64,000 bases of DNA. Origin: Microbulbifer harenosus (lineage in GTDB: Bacteria > Pseudomonadota > Gammaproteobacteria > Pseudomonadales > Cellvibrionaceae). The stretch is from the NCBI RefSeq assembly GCF_005771435.1, contig NZ_VANI01000012.1, forward strand, positions 1-64,000. Direction: 5' to 3'. Made by a program: the position numbers and the translations under genes. The notes under the pieces are model-generated. The model was given only the letters and a program-made list of their open reading frames with translations. It had not been told where the DNA came from and did no database searches. Below, in pieces: positions 15,612 through 24,618 of the stretch (the stretch's first letter is position 1; each line of letters begins with the position of its first letter).

Positions 15612-17852
15612 ATGCACGCCCGCCCTTTCCCCGGCGCCAATAGGCCCAATGTACTGGCCGCCGCCGTCGCCACCGCGATCGCCGTCCAGCTGTCGCCCAC
15701 CGCACTGGCCGCGGAACTCGAAGAAATCACAGTGACCGCGCAGAAGCGCACCGAGCGCATTACCGAGGTGCCCATCGCCATTACCAACGTGGGTGCGGAA
15801 GCGATCAAGCAGACCGGCGTGCGCCAGGTCAGGGAGGTCGCCCAGTTCGTGCCCAACCTGAACATCAGTTCGGGTACCGATTTCACCACCACGGTGACCA
15901 TGCGCGGAGTTGGTTCCGACAGCCGCAACATCGGCTTCGACACCCGCGTCGGGGTCTACTTGGACGGCGTTTACCTGGGGCAGTCCCCGGCGATCAACCA
16001 GGATCTGGTGGATCTCGAGCGCATCGAGGTATTGCGTGGCCCCCAGGGCACCCTGTTCGGCAAGAACACCGTGGCCGGCGCTATCAACCTGATCTCCCAG
16101 AAGCCAAGCGATGAATTCTCCGGCAGCGTCGGCGTCGAGTACGGCAGCATGAATTCCCGCCAGCTGTCGGCGACCCTCAATGCACCGTTATCCAAGAGCC
16201 TGTTCAGCAAGATCTCGGTGAACCGCCAGCAGCGCGACGGCTATATAAGGAACCTGACCACCGGCAATCTGTTGAACGAGCAGGACGGCAGCGCCTACCG
16301 CGCCCAGTTGATGTACGACGCCGGCGGCGCGTTCAATGCGATCCTGGCGGTGGATGGCATGGAGAGTGATCGTCTCTCCACCACTGGCGAGGCCGTCACC
16401 AATCCATTCGGCACCGGCCCCGACACGGCGGCACCGGAAATGCACCAAGTGGCCATGAATGTGGACCCGCGCGAGGAGCGGGAAATCCGCGGCGCGGCGC
16501 TGACCATGGAGTGGAGCCTGCCCAGCGACTTCACCCTGCGCTCCATCACCTCCTCCCGCGACACGGAGATGACCTACAACAACGACACCGATTACTCCCC
16601 CTACCCGCTGGTGGAAATTACCTACACGGACAGCTACGCACAGCAGACCCAGGAATTCCAGCTGGTGTCGCCCGGCGCGGACGATTTCAACTATGTCGCG
16701 GGTCTCTATCTGTACCAGCAGGAGGGCGACAGTTACCGCGAGGTGACCTCGTCGAAGTTCTTTGAAGACCTGTTGCAGGCCCAGTACGGCGCGCCCGGGC
16801 TGGTCAATCCGGACAGCCCGGTCGTCTCTGCCGGAATCGTGGATACCAGCAGTATCGCCGCCTATATCAACGGCTCCTACCAGCTGACCGACGCCTGGAA
16901 ACTCGGCTTCGGCCTGCGCTACTCCGAGGAACAGAAGGAAGTGGACTGGGCCATCGACGGCAGCGGTGCCCCGCTGTTCGGTACCGCCACCGGCACGGTG
17001 CGGGACGACCGCACCGATTCGCACCTGTCGCCCACCGTCAGTATCAACTACGCCCTGAGCGAGGAGGCAAACGTCTACGGTAAATACAGCGGCGGCTTCA
17101 AGAGCGGTGGCTATAACCTCGACTTCGTCGCCGCCGGCGACCTGGTCGCGGGTACCGACTTCGACAAGGAAACGGTGGACGCGTTTGAAATAGGCCTCAA
17201 AGGCACTGCCTTCAGCCGTCAGTTCAGCTACAGCCTGGCGCTGTTCCAGTCCAACTACGAGGACTACCAGGTCAACCAGTTCGTGGATCTGGGCCAGGGC
17301 GCCACGTCTATTTCCATTCGCAACGCGGCGGAAGTGGAAACCCGTGGCCTGGAAGCAGAGATCACCTGGCTCGCCAGTGACAACCTCACCATCAACGCCT
17401 CGATGGGCCTGTTGGATGCGGAATTTGCCAGCTATCCCAACGCGGATGCCAACGGCTCGGATCTCTCCGGCAACCAGCTGCCCAACGCGCCGGAAACGTC
17501 GTTCAACCTGGGTGGCCAGTACTACCTGCCCATCAACAGCATCGGCGCCGATCTGCTGCTGCGCCTCGACTATATTTTCCGCGACAGCTTCTACAATACC
17601 GCGGAGAACGAAAGCAAGCGCACTCTCGCCAATGGCGACACCGTCCAATTCGGCCAGGTGGACGCCTACCATCTGGTGAATGCGCGTATAGGTCTGGAAA
17701 GCCACGCGGACTCATGGAATGCGGCACTGTTTGTGCACAACCTCACCGATGAGGAGTACATGGTGAACACCAGTCGCGACTTCCTCGGCACCCTGCGCCA
17801 TTTCTACGGCCTGGAGCGCACCGCCGGGATTGAACTGGAATACCGTTTCTGA
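15612..17852 (+). CDS. TonB-dependent receptor
   Basis: A 746-residue receptor with signal peptide (residues 1-34), a TonB-box-like LEEITVTAQKRTE, a plug domain with DTRVGVYLDGVYLGQSPA and LRGPQGTLFGKNTVAGAINL, and a beta barrel ending TAGIELEYRF with terminal aromatic. GGAGAA precedes the ATG. The plug is of the FecA/FyuA-like general type and gives no substrate. Flanking genes are a membrane AraC regulator and an M20 peptidase, so import of a peptide or of an amino-acid conjugate is a reasonable guess, not a demonstration. Confidence 0.9.
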   Translation: MHARPFPGANRPNVLAAAVATAIAVQLSPTALAAELEEITVTAQKRTERITEVPIAITNVGAEAIKQTGVRQVREVAQFVPNLNISSGTDFTTTVTMRGVGSDSRNIGFDTRVGVYLDGVYLGQSPAINQDLVDLERIEVLRGPQGTLFGKNTVAGAINLISQKPSDEFSGSVGVEYGSMNSRQLSATLNAPLSKSLFSKISVNRQQRDGYIRNLTTGNLLNEQDGSAYRAQLMYDAGGAFNAILAVDGMESDRLSTTGEAVTNPFGTGPDTAAPEMHQVAMNVDPREEREIRGAALTMEWSLPSDFTLRSITSSRDTEMTYNNDTDYSPYPLVEITYTDSYAQQTQEFQLVSPGADDFNYVAGLYLYQQEGDSYREVTSSKFFEDLLQAQYGAPGLVNPDSPVVSAGIVDTSSIAAYINGSYQLTDAWKLGFGLRYSEEQKEVDWAIDGSGAPLFGTATGTVRDDRTDSHLSPTVSINYALSEEANVYGKYSGGFKSGGYNLDFVAAGDLVAGTDFDKETVDAFEIGLKGTAFSRQFSYSLALFQSNYEDYQVNQFVDLGQGATSISIRNAAEVETRGLEAEITWLASDNLTINASMGLLDAEFASYPNADANGSDLSGNQLPNAPETSFNLGGQYYLPINSIGADLLLRLDYIFRDSFYNTAENESKRTLANGDTVQFGQVDAYHLVNARIGLESHADSWNAALFVHNLTDEEYMVNTSRDFLGTLRHFYGLERTAGIELEYRF

Positions 17853-17883
17853 TTCGCAATCCGGGTAACATCCACTGACCATC

Positions 17884-17913
17884 GCGGCCCGGGAGCCATC
17901 GCCACCGGGCCGC
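17884..17913 (+). terminator. Hairpin after the TonB receptor gene
   Basis: A 9-bp stem (GCGGCCCGG / CCGGGCCGC) with a 12-nt loop lies between the receptor and the M20 peptidase gene. It has no U-tract, so it could weaken rather than end transcription into the next gene. Confidence 0.35.
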
Positions 17914-17941
17914 CACTTAATCAACAAAACTACCGTCGACC

Positions 17942-19450
17942 ATGAAAAACAACTTGATCAACCGCTGCCTGATCGGCGTTGGCATCGCGACCCTGACCCT
18001 CGCGTCGGTGATTGTGATCCGCACCCTCGGTTTCACGGCGCCACCGCTGGCCAATGTCACCCCCGAATCGCCGGATCTCGACGGCCGCGCCATCGCCGCG
18101 CACCTGTCTGAGGCAATACGCTTCCGCACTGTGTCGGCGCAGCTGAACCAGCACGAAACCCAACAGGAATTCCGCAATTTCATCACTTGGCTGGCGGCAA
18201 CCTATCCGGAAGTGCACGCGGCTATACCGCCGCAAAAACTGGGCACAAAGGACGGCCAGGAATTCTCCCTGCTATTCACCTGGCCCGGCAGGAACAGCGC
18301 GCTCCCCCCCATTCTGCTCTCCGCCCACTACGACGTGGTGCCGGTCATCCCCGGTACCGAGGATGAATGGCAACATCCGCCTTACGCCGGTGCGGTGGAC
18401 GACACACATATCTGGGGCCGCGGCACACTGGACGACAAGGGCGCCGCCATCGCCCTGATGGAGGCGGCCACCGGATTGCTGAAACAGGGCTATCAGCCCG
18501 AGCGCACGGTGTACATCAGCCTCACCAGCGACGAAGAAACAGGCGGTGAAAGCGGCACGGCTGCGGTGGTGAAAAAACTGAAAAGTGACGGTGTTCAGCT
18601 GGACTGGAGCCTGGATGAAGGCTCATTCCTGTTGCACGGATTCATTCCCGGAGTGGAGTCCCCGATCGCCAGCATCAATGTGGCGGAAAAGGGTTACCTC
18701 ACGGTGGATCTGGTGGCATCGGGCCAGGGCGGCCATTCTTCCATGCCGCCGCCGGAAACCGCAGTGGATGTTCTCGCGCGCGCCCTGGTGCGACTGAATC
18801 AGCATCCAATGCCCGGGGGGCTGGAGGGTCTCAGCCAGAAACTGTTCGACGCCGCCGCGCGCCACATGCCCTTTGAAAAACGCCTGATGTTCGCCAACCA
18901 ATGGTTGTTTGGACGCGGCATTGAAGCGGCGCTGGAAAAGCAGAACAGCACCGCAGCCATGCTGCGCACCACCACGGCACCCACTATGCTTTCCGCCAGC
19001 GTGAAGGAAAATGTGCTACCCATCGAGGCCATCGCGACGGTGAACTTCCGCCTGCACCCGCGGGACAGTATCGACGATGTACTGCAGCACCTGGAACAGG
19101 TCATTGACGACGAGCGCGTAAAAATCGAAGTCCGCCGGGGCGATGCCGCTTCCCGGGTATCCAGCGATGAAGCGCACGGATTTCATTTGGTGGCGGATAC
19201 CACCCGCGCGCTGTTCGGCCCGGTGATTACCGCTCCCGGCCTGACCATTGCGGGCACCGACAGCCAGCGCTACCAGGAAATTGCCGACAACAATTACCGC
19301 TTCAACCCCATGCTGGTGACCCGCGAGGACGTGCACGGTTTCCACGGCACCAACGAGCGTATCAGTATCGACAACATGGTGAAGGCCACAGGTTTTTATC
19401 AGCGGCTGATACAGAACGCGAACACACCGTCGCAGATATCGGACAAGTAA
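17942..19450 (+). CDS. M20-family peptidase (PM20D1/carboxypeptidase-like)
   Basis: The 502-residue protein opens with a single membrane segment (residues 9-30), probably an uncleaved anchor facing the periplasm. The M20 zinc-peptidase motifs are all present: LLSAHYDVVPVI (first zinc ligand), WGRGTLDDKGAAIALMEA (bridging Asp), SDEETGGESG (catalytic Glu pair) and the lid-domain GQGGHSSMPP. This fits carboxypeptidase S or PM20D1-like N-acyl amino acid hydrolases. It lies 90 bases after a TonB receptor, so it may act on the imported compound in the periplasm. Confidence 0.9.
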   Translation: MKNNLINRCLIGVGIATLTLASVIVIRTLGFTAPPLANVTPESPDLDGRAIAAHLSEAIRFRTVSAQLNQHETQQEFRNFITWLAATYPEVHAAIPPQKLGTKDGQEFSLLFTWPGRNSALPPILLSAHYDVVPVIPGTEDEWQHPPYAGAVDDTHIWGRGTLDDKGAAIALMEAATGLLKQGYQPERTVYISLTSDEETGGESGTAAVVKKLKSDGVQLDWSLDEGSFLLHGFIPGVESPIASINVAEKGYLTVDLVASGQGGHSSMPPPETAVDVLARALVRLNQHPMPGGLEGLSQKLFDAAARHMPFEKRLMFANQWLFGRGIEAALEKQNSTAAMLRTTTAPTMLSASVKENVLPIEAIATVNFRLHPRDSIDDVLQHLEQVIDDERVKIEVRRGDAASRVSSDEAHGFHLVADTTRALFGPVITAPGLTIAGTDSQRYQEIADNNYRFNPMLVTREDVHGFHGTNERISIDNMVKATGFYQRLIQNANTPSQISDK

Positions 19451-19498
19451 TTCCTGCGCGCCGGCGATGACGACCTGAACACAAAACCGGGGGTTACT

Positions 19499-20677
19499 CT
19501 ATGCCTCGCAGAGGACCCCTCGGCAGGCGTTCAGGAATATTTCCCGATAGGCATCCGCGCTGAAAGGCAGCGGATTGCCCGGCGCGGATGGATCGGCGGC
19601 GGCCATCTGCGCAACCAGATCCGCGTCCCCGTCGCCGATGCCGATGTCCGCCAACCCGTGTGGAATGCCGAAGTCCCGTCGCAGAAACAACACCCAGTCC
19701 AACACGCCGGAAAAACCCGCCGAGGGCAGCGACAGGTAGCGCGACAGCCGGCTCATGGGCTCTTCAATGGCTGTGCGGTTGGCGCACAATACATAGGGCA
19801 TCAAAATCGCATTCAGCAGACCGTGGTGCTTGTCGTAAAGGGCTCCGAGGGGATGCGCCAGCGCGTGCATGGCGCCGAGCCCACGCTGGAATGCGGTGGC
19901 CCCCATACTGGACGCCGCCAGCATCTGCATCCTCGCTTCCAGGTCATTGCCATCGGCCACGGCGCGGGGCAGGTACACACTGATCAGACGCATGGCCTCA
20001 AGTGCGATCCCCTCCGCCATGGGGTGGAAGTTTGGCGCACAGTAGGCTTCCAGATTGTGTGACAGTGCATCCATGCCCGTGGCGGCGGTAATCGGTGCCG
20101 GCAAGCCGAGAGTAAGTTCCGGATCCAGCAGTACGATGTCCGGCAGCATGCGCGGGTGGAAAATAATTTTTTTCAGCTTGGCACTTTCATCGGTGATCAC
20201 CGACGAGCGCCCTACTTCCGAGCCGGTGCCGGCAGTGGTGGGCACGGCAATCACCGGCACCATGCCGTGGGTGTTCACCTTGAGGTAATTGTCCCCCACA
20301 TCTTCGAAATCCCAGAGAGAATGGGTCTGCCCCACCATCAGCGCAATGGCCTTGCCCGCATCCAGCGCCGAGCCACCGCCCATGGCAATCACCCCGTCGC
20401 AACCGTGCGCCTTCAACACCGCGACACCATCGCTCACGTTCTTGCCGGTGGGGTTGCCTTTTATCTCGCTGAACACCGTCAGTGGCACACCCGCTACCAG
20501 GCATCGCTCCACCACCGCCTGTACCATCGGCAGCGCCACCAGCCCCGGGTCGGTGACCAGCATGGGCGTGGCCATGCCCATTTCCCGGCACAGCTGCGGC
20601 AGTTCGGCAATGCGCCCGGGCCCCACGCGCATGGCGGTGGGATAATTCCAGTTGGTGAAAAAAGGGCTTTTCGACAT
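19499..20677 (-). CDS. Iron-containing alcohol dehydrogenase
   Basis: A 392-residue type III (iron) alcohol dehydrogenase. It has GGGSALDAGKAIALM (NAD-binding glycine motif), TTAGTGSEV, and metal-binding histidines in SHNLEAYCAPNFHPMAEG and HALAHPLGALYDKHHGLLN. The longer frame upstream is not used: ATG at 20677 follows GAAGGTCACC. It stands 8 bases from an aldehyde dehydrogenase and in one minus-strand run with a glutamine synthetase-like ligase, which suggests it oxidises an alcohol group of a gamma-glutamylated amine or amino alcohol. The substrate is inferred from the neighbourhood only. Confidence 0.9.
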   Translation of the reverse strand: MSKSPFFTNWNYPTAMRVGPGRIAELPQLCREMGMATPMLVTDPGLVALPMVQAVVERCLVAGVPLTVFSEIKGNPTGKNVSDGVAVLKAHGCDGVIAMGGGSALDAGKAIALMVGQTHSLWDFEDVGDNYLKVNTHGMVPVIAVPTTAGTGSEVGRSSVITDESAKLKKIIFHPRMLPDIVLLDPELTLGLPAPITAATGMDALSHNLEAYCAPNFHPMAEGIALEAMRLISVYLPRAVADGNDLEARMQMLAASSMGATAFQRGLGAMHALAHPLGALYDKHHGLLNAILMPYVLCANRTAIEEPMSRLSRYLSLPSAGFSGVLDWVLFLRRDFGIPHGLADIGIGDGDADLVAQMAAADPSAPGNPLPFSADAYREIFLNACRGVLCEA

Positions 20678-20685
20678 GGTGACCT

Positions 20686-22083
20686 TCAGGGTCTGAGCTT
20701 GAAGTGGAAGGATTTCGGGCGCGTGAGATGCTCGAAGCCGACACCGGACAAGGTGCAGCCACGCCCGGAATTTTTCACTCCGGTCCACGCGAGCGCCGGG
20801 TCGAGATAGTCACAGCGATTCAAAAACACCGTGCCGGTTTGCAACTGATCGCCCATGGCCAGTGCGGCTTGCTCGTCGGCGGAATAGATCGCTGCGGTGA
20901 GGCCGTATTCCGAGTCGTTCATCAGTGCCAGCGCTTCCGCGTCGTCCGCCACCGGCATCACGCCCAGCACTGGGCCGAAGGATTCCTCACTCATCACCCG
21001 CATGGAGTGATTGACGTTAGTGAGCAGCTGGGGCGCCATGTACGCACTGCCGCGCCGGTCCAATGCGAATTCACTGCCGTCGATATGGGCCTGCGCGCCC
21101 TGAGCTAGCGCTTCGTCGATCTGGTCGCGCACAAAGTCCGCGGCACTGGCCCGCACCAGCGGGCCGAGGGTCGTCTCCGTTTCGTCCGGGCGGCCGAGGC
21201 GGTATTTGTAGATCAGCGCCACCGCCCTTTGCACAAATTCGCTGTACAGATCCCGATGCACATACAGCCGCTCGATACCGCAGCAGGACTGGCCAGAGTT
21301 GAAAAAAGCTCCGTCCACCACCGACGCAACGGCGTATTCCAGATCCGCGTCGGCGCGCACATAGGCCGGATCCTTGCCGCCAAGTTCGAGCCCCACGGAG
21401 AGAAAGCGCCCGGCAGCCGCTGTTTCCACCGCCGCGCCACCGGCCACTGAACCGGTAAAGGCCACATGCTGCACACCGCCATTGATCACCATCTGCTCGG
21501 CGTCGCGATGATCCAGATGCAGGTATTGGAATACCCCCGGTGACACTCCCGCCTCTGCGAAGGCTTCCACCAGCCGCTCGGCACACAGCGGCGTCTGCGC
21601 TGAGTGTTTGAGAATGACGCTGTTGCCGGCCAGCAGTGCCGGCACCACCGCGTTGATGGCGGTGAGGTAGGGGTAATTCCACGGCGCGATGACGAAAGCC
21701 GTGCCCAGTGGTTCGCGGCGGATAAACCGCCTGAAGTCGGGTTTTTCCGGCAATTGGATGTCGCTCAGTGGACCTTCAAGGGATTCCGCAAGCACTGCCA
21801 TATAGAGCGCGCGCTCCGCCAGGCCGTCTATCTCACCACCGGCGTAGGCGATGGGCCGGCCCATCTGCCAGCAGATTTCCCTGGCAAGCTCGGCTTTTTT
21901 CCGCTGCAGAATATTCACCGCCGCACGCACCAGCGCCGCGCGCTCGGCCACCGGTACCTGTTTCCAGCCCAGCTGTGCGCGCTGCGCATTGTTCAGGGCG
22001 TTTTGGATTTCATAGTCCGTGGCCAGCGGGCGCTCGACATAAACGCTGTTGTCGATGGGGGAAATACATTGGAGTTTTTGCAT
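20686..22083 (-). CDS. NAD(P)-dependent aldehyde dehydrogenase
   Basis: The 465-residue product starts at ATG 22083 (MQKLQCISPIDNSVYVERP) rather than at the longer frame. Catalytic features are visible: NYPYLTAINAVVPALLAGNSVILK (cofactor-binding), LELGGKDPAYVR (general base Glu), and NSGQSCCGIERLYV (catalytic Cys). It is a soluble enzyme converting an aldehyde to an acid. It sits directly before an iron alcohol dehydrogenase and after a glutamine synthetase-like gene on the same strand, so all three likely form one pathway. Confidence 0.93.
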   Translation of the reverse strand: MQKLQCISPIDNSVYVERPLATDYEIQNALNNAQRAQLGWKQVPVAERAALVRAAVNILQRKKAELAREICWQMGRPIAYAGGEIDGLAERALYMAVLAESLEGPLSDIQLPEKPDFRRFIRREPLGTAFVIAPWNYPYLTAINAVVPALLAGNSVILKHSAQTPLCAERLVEAFAEAGVSPGVFQYLHLDHRDAEQMVINGGVQHVAFTGSVAGGAAVETAAAGRFLSVGLELGGKDPAYVRADADLEYAVASVVDGAFFNSGQSCCGIERLYVHRDLYSEFVQRAVALIYKYRLGRPDETETTLGPLVRASAADFVRDQIDEALAQGAQAHIDGSEFALDRRGSAYMAPQLLTNVNHSMRVMSEESFGPVLGVMPVADDAEALALMNDSEYGLTAAIYSADEQAALAMGDQLQTGTVFLNRCDYLDPALAWTGVKNSGRGCTLSGVGFEHLTRPKSFHFKLRP

Positions 22084-22111
22084 GGAATTATTGGGTTGTT
22101 GGAAATTCGCT

Positions 22112-23563
22112 TTAAATGATCTCGAAGTAGCGTTGCAACTCCCAGTCGCCGATATGTTTGCGGAATTCGCGCTCCTCCCACTCGCGGCTCGCGGCGAAGT
22201 GATCCACAAAGGCATCCCCGAACAGTTCCCGCGCGGCTTGAGACTGCTTCAGGCGTTGCGCGGCATCCCACAGGGTGCGCGGCAGTGCGAGCTCTTCCGG
22301 CTGCTCTACCGCGTAGGCATTCCCCTCCACCGGTTCTCCCGGCTCCCAACCCTGCTCCACCCCGTAGAGACCGGAGCCGAGTGCCACGGCGAGTGCGAGG
22401 TAGGGATTGGCATCGGCCGCGCCCAGGCGGTATTCCTGGCGCTGGGATTTATCCCCGCCGGGAATTACCCGCAGTGCGGCCGTACGGTTTTCCACCCCCC
22501 AGGTGGCGTGGGTGGGCGCCCAGAAACCGGGAATCATGCGCCGGTAACTGTTGATCGTGGGGGCAACCATGCACAGCAGTTCCGGCATCAGCCGCTGCTG
22601 GCCGGCGAGAAAATGTCGCTGGGTATCGCTCATGGAATGCGGCTGGCCCTCGGCAAAAAACGCCGACGTGTTGTCACTCTTATTGCGCAGGGAGAGATGG
22701 ATGTGCCCGCTCTGGCCGGGGTAGTCGTTGGACCACTTGGCCATAAACGTCGCCATCAGCCCGCGCCGCTCCGCCAGCACCTTGATAAACGTCTTGAACA
22801 GCGCCGCCTTGTCCGCCGCCGCTGCCGCTTCGTCCACGGCGATGGCCGCTTCCAGTACCCCGGGGCCGGTTTCCGTATGCAGCCCCTCGATGGGGAAGTC
22901 CATGCGCTCTGCCAGCGCGAGAATTTCGTGGTACAGATCCGCGTGCACCGAATTGCGGATCATCGAGTAACCGAACCAGCCGGGGGTAAAGGGTTTGAGG
23001 TTGCGGTAACCCTTGGCGCGGGCCGTGTCCGGGGTTTCGTCGAACACAAAAAATTCGTACTCGAGCGCCGCGTAGGGGGCAAAGCCCGCCTGCTCGCAGC
23101 GCGCGATCACCCGCCGCAACAATGCGCGCGGACACACCGACTCCGCCGCGCCCTCGAACTCCGCCAGAAACAGCAGCATGCCGTCTTCAAACGGCACCTC
23201 GCGACAGGTGTGGGGCAGAATGCGCACCGGCGCATCCGGGTATCCCGTATGCCAGCCGGTGTAGCGGGTATTGTCGTACTGCTGGTCCTGAACATCCCAG
23301 CCCAACACCACATCGCAGAACGCAAAGCCCTTGTCGAGGGCGGAGAAGAACTTCTCGCGGCTCATGTACTTGCCGCGCATCACGCCGTCGTTATCGAACA
23401 ACCCCACCTTCACGTGGCTGAGGCCGCGGGCCTCAACAATGCGTCGCGCATCGGCAACGGACTGCACCTGGCGCGGGCTGAGGGTAGAACCGGCCTGAGA
23501 CACCGGGGAACTGGAGGCAAAAGCGGCCGGCGGCGACGACGGCAGTTCGGTGGACTCGTCCAT
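22112..23563 (-). CDS. Glutamine synthetase-like gamma-glutamyl amide ligase
   Basis: This 483-residue type III-like glutamine synthetase has the family motifs ALEYEFFVFDETPDT, GLHTETGPGVLEAAI, SGHIHLSLRNKSD, NSYRRMIPGFWAP and ENRTAALRVI. It resembles PuuA/GlnT-type ligases that join glutamate to an amine, more than GlnA itself. The start at ATG 23563 has a GGAG ribosome binding site; an ATG at 23575 is possible. Neighbours are an aldehyde dehydrogenase and an iron alcohol dehydrogenase, so a gamma-glutamylation route for a polyamine or amino alcohol such as ethanolamine is the best guess. Confidence 0.88.
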   Translation of the reverse strand: MDESTELPSSPPAAFASSSPVSQAGSTLSPRQVQSVADARRIVEARGLSHVKVGLFDNDGVMRGKYMSREKFFSALDKGFAFCDVVLGWDVQDQQYDNTRYTGWHTGYPDAPVRILPHTCREVPFEDGMLLFLAEFEGAAESVCPRALLRRVIARCEQAGFAPYAALEYEFFVFDETPDTARAKGYRNLKPFTPGWFGYSMIRNSVHADLYHEILALAERMDFPIEGLHTETGPGVLEAAIAVDEAAAAADKAALFKTFIKVLAERRGLMATFMAKWSNDYPGQSGHIHLSLRNKSDNTSAFFAEGQPHSMSDTQRHFLAGQQRLMPELLCMVAPTINSYRRMIPGFWAPTHATWGVENRTAALRVIPGGDKSQRQEYRLGAADANPYLALAVALGSGLYGVEQGWEPGEPVEGNAYAVEQPEELALPRTLWDAAQRLKQSQAARELFGDAFVDHFAASREWEEREFRKHIGDWELQRYFEII

Positions 23564-23767
23564 GAGGGGCTCCATTATTGTGACCGGACCGTCGCCTGCG
23601 TGCGGCGGGCGGAATCCTGCCTTGAGCTTAGTCGACACACGCAAAAGTTGTGGGTGAAGGCGCCGATATCGGGGTCGGTCCTGGGATTGACACCGCCACA
23701 AAATTTCCCAAATGGCGCGTTCATTAGTCATAAATCGCGCCGGCTATGTTAGCGCCCGCTCAGGGTA

Positions 23768-23773
23768 TATAAT
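23768..23773 (+). promoter_or_regulatory. Likely -10 box for ppa
   Basis: A perfect TATAAT lies about 55 bases before the ppa start. No good -35 box is seen at the usual distance. Confidence 0.45.
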
Positions 23774-23827
23774 CCGCGCTCCAAATTTTCACCCATCAAC
23801 TTGTTCACTATTTAGCCAGGACCAGCA

Positions 23828-24364
23828 ATGAGCTTCGATAAGGTTTCCCCGGGCAAAGACCTGCCCAACGACATCAACGTCATCATCGAGATCCCCGCCA
23901 ACCACGCGCCGATCAAGTATGAAATCGACAAGGACGCCGACGCGGTATTCGTAGACCGTTTCGTAGCCACCCCCATGTTCTACCCGGCCAACTACGGCTA
24001 CGTACCCCAGACCCTGTCTGAAGACGGCGACCCCCTGGACGTGCTGGTAGTAGCGCCCTATCCGGTAATGGTTGGCTCCGTGATCCGCTCCCGCGTGGTT
24101 GGTGTACTGAACATGACCGACGAATCCGGCGTAGACGCCAAACTGCTGGCGGTACCCCACACCAAGCTGACCAAACTGTACGACCACGTGCAGGAAATCA
24201 GCGATCTGCCGGAGCTGCTGATCAAGCAGATCGAGCACTACTTCGAAAACTACAAGAAGCTGGAAGCCGGTAAGTGGGTGAAGGTAGACGGCTGGGCCAA
24301 CGCCGACGCCGCGCGCGCCGAGGTTATGGCTTCCCGCGAGCGTTACCTGAAAGAAGAGGGCTGA
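23828..24364 (+). CDS. ppa: Inorganic pyrophosphatase, family I
   Basis: A 178-residue soluble enzyme hydrolysing pyrophosphate to phosphate, driving biosynthesis. [22 protein letters not shown] and [20 protein letters not shown] are standard for the family; the metal-binding [16 protein letters not shown] signature is intact. AGGACC precedes the ATG. It is followed by a strong intrinsic terminator and so is monocistronic. Confidence 0.97.
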   Translation: MSFDKVSPGKDLPNDINVIIEIPANHAPIKYEIDKDADAVFVDRFVATPMFYPANYGYVPQTLSEDGDPLDVLVVAPYPVMVGSVIRSRVVGVLNMTDESGVDAKLLAVPHTKLTKLYDHVQEISDLPELLIKQIEHYFENYKKLEAGKWVKVDGWANADAARAEVMASRERYLKEEG

Positions 24365-24384
24365 TCACAGCCTTCCTCTCCCGA

Positions 24385-24409
24385 AAGCCGGCTTTACGCC
24401 GGCTTTTTT
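24385..24409 (+). terminator. Intrinsic terminator of ppa
   Basis: An 8-bp stem (AAGCCGGC / GCCGGCTT), loop TTTAC, running into six Ts. Confidence 0.9.
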
Positions 24410-24618
24410 GTGCCTTGACATCGTGTCCGCCATAACCACAGCACTCGCGGCTAAGGTGCCGCCACCGACTCTCATCTCCCTCCGTAAACCTAATTGAAAA
24501 TTCCTGTCGGGATATTTCCATCACTGGCGTTTACCCAATTACGGCTCCCATAAATAACGGCCGTGCTTTGACATAACAAAAATTCGAAATGCCAAATAAC
24601 AAAAGAATGGAGAAACCC

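Noticed and set aside
16188-17705. Long antisense frame (505 codons) under the TonB receptor
   Set aside because: It is a shadow of the high-GC receptor gene, and long antisense frames also lie under the other three receptors.
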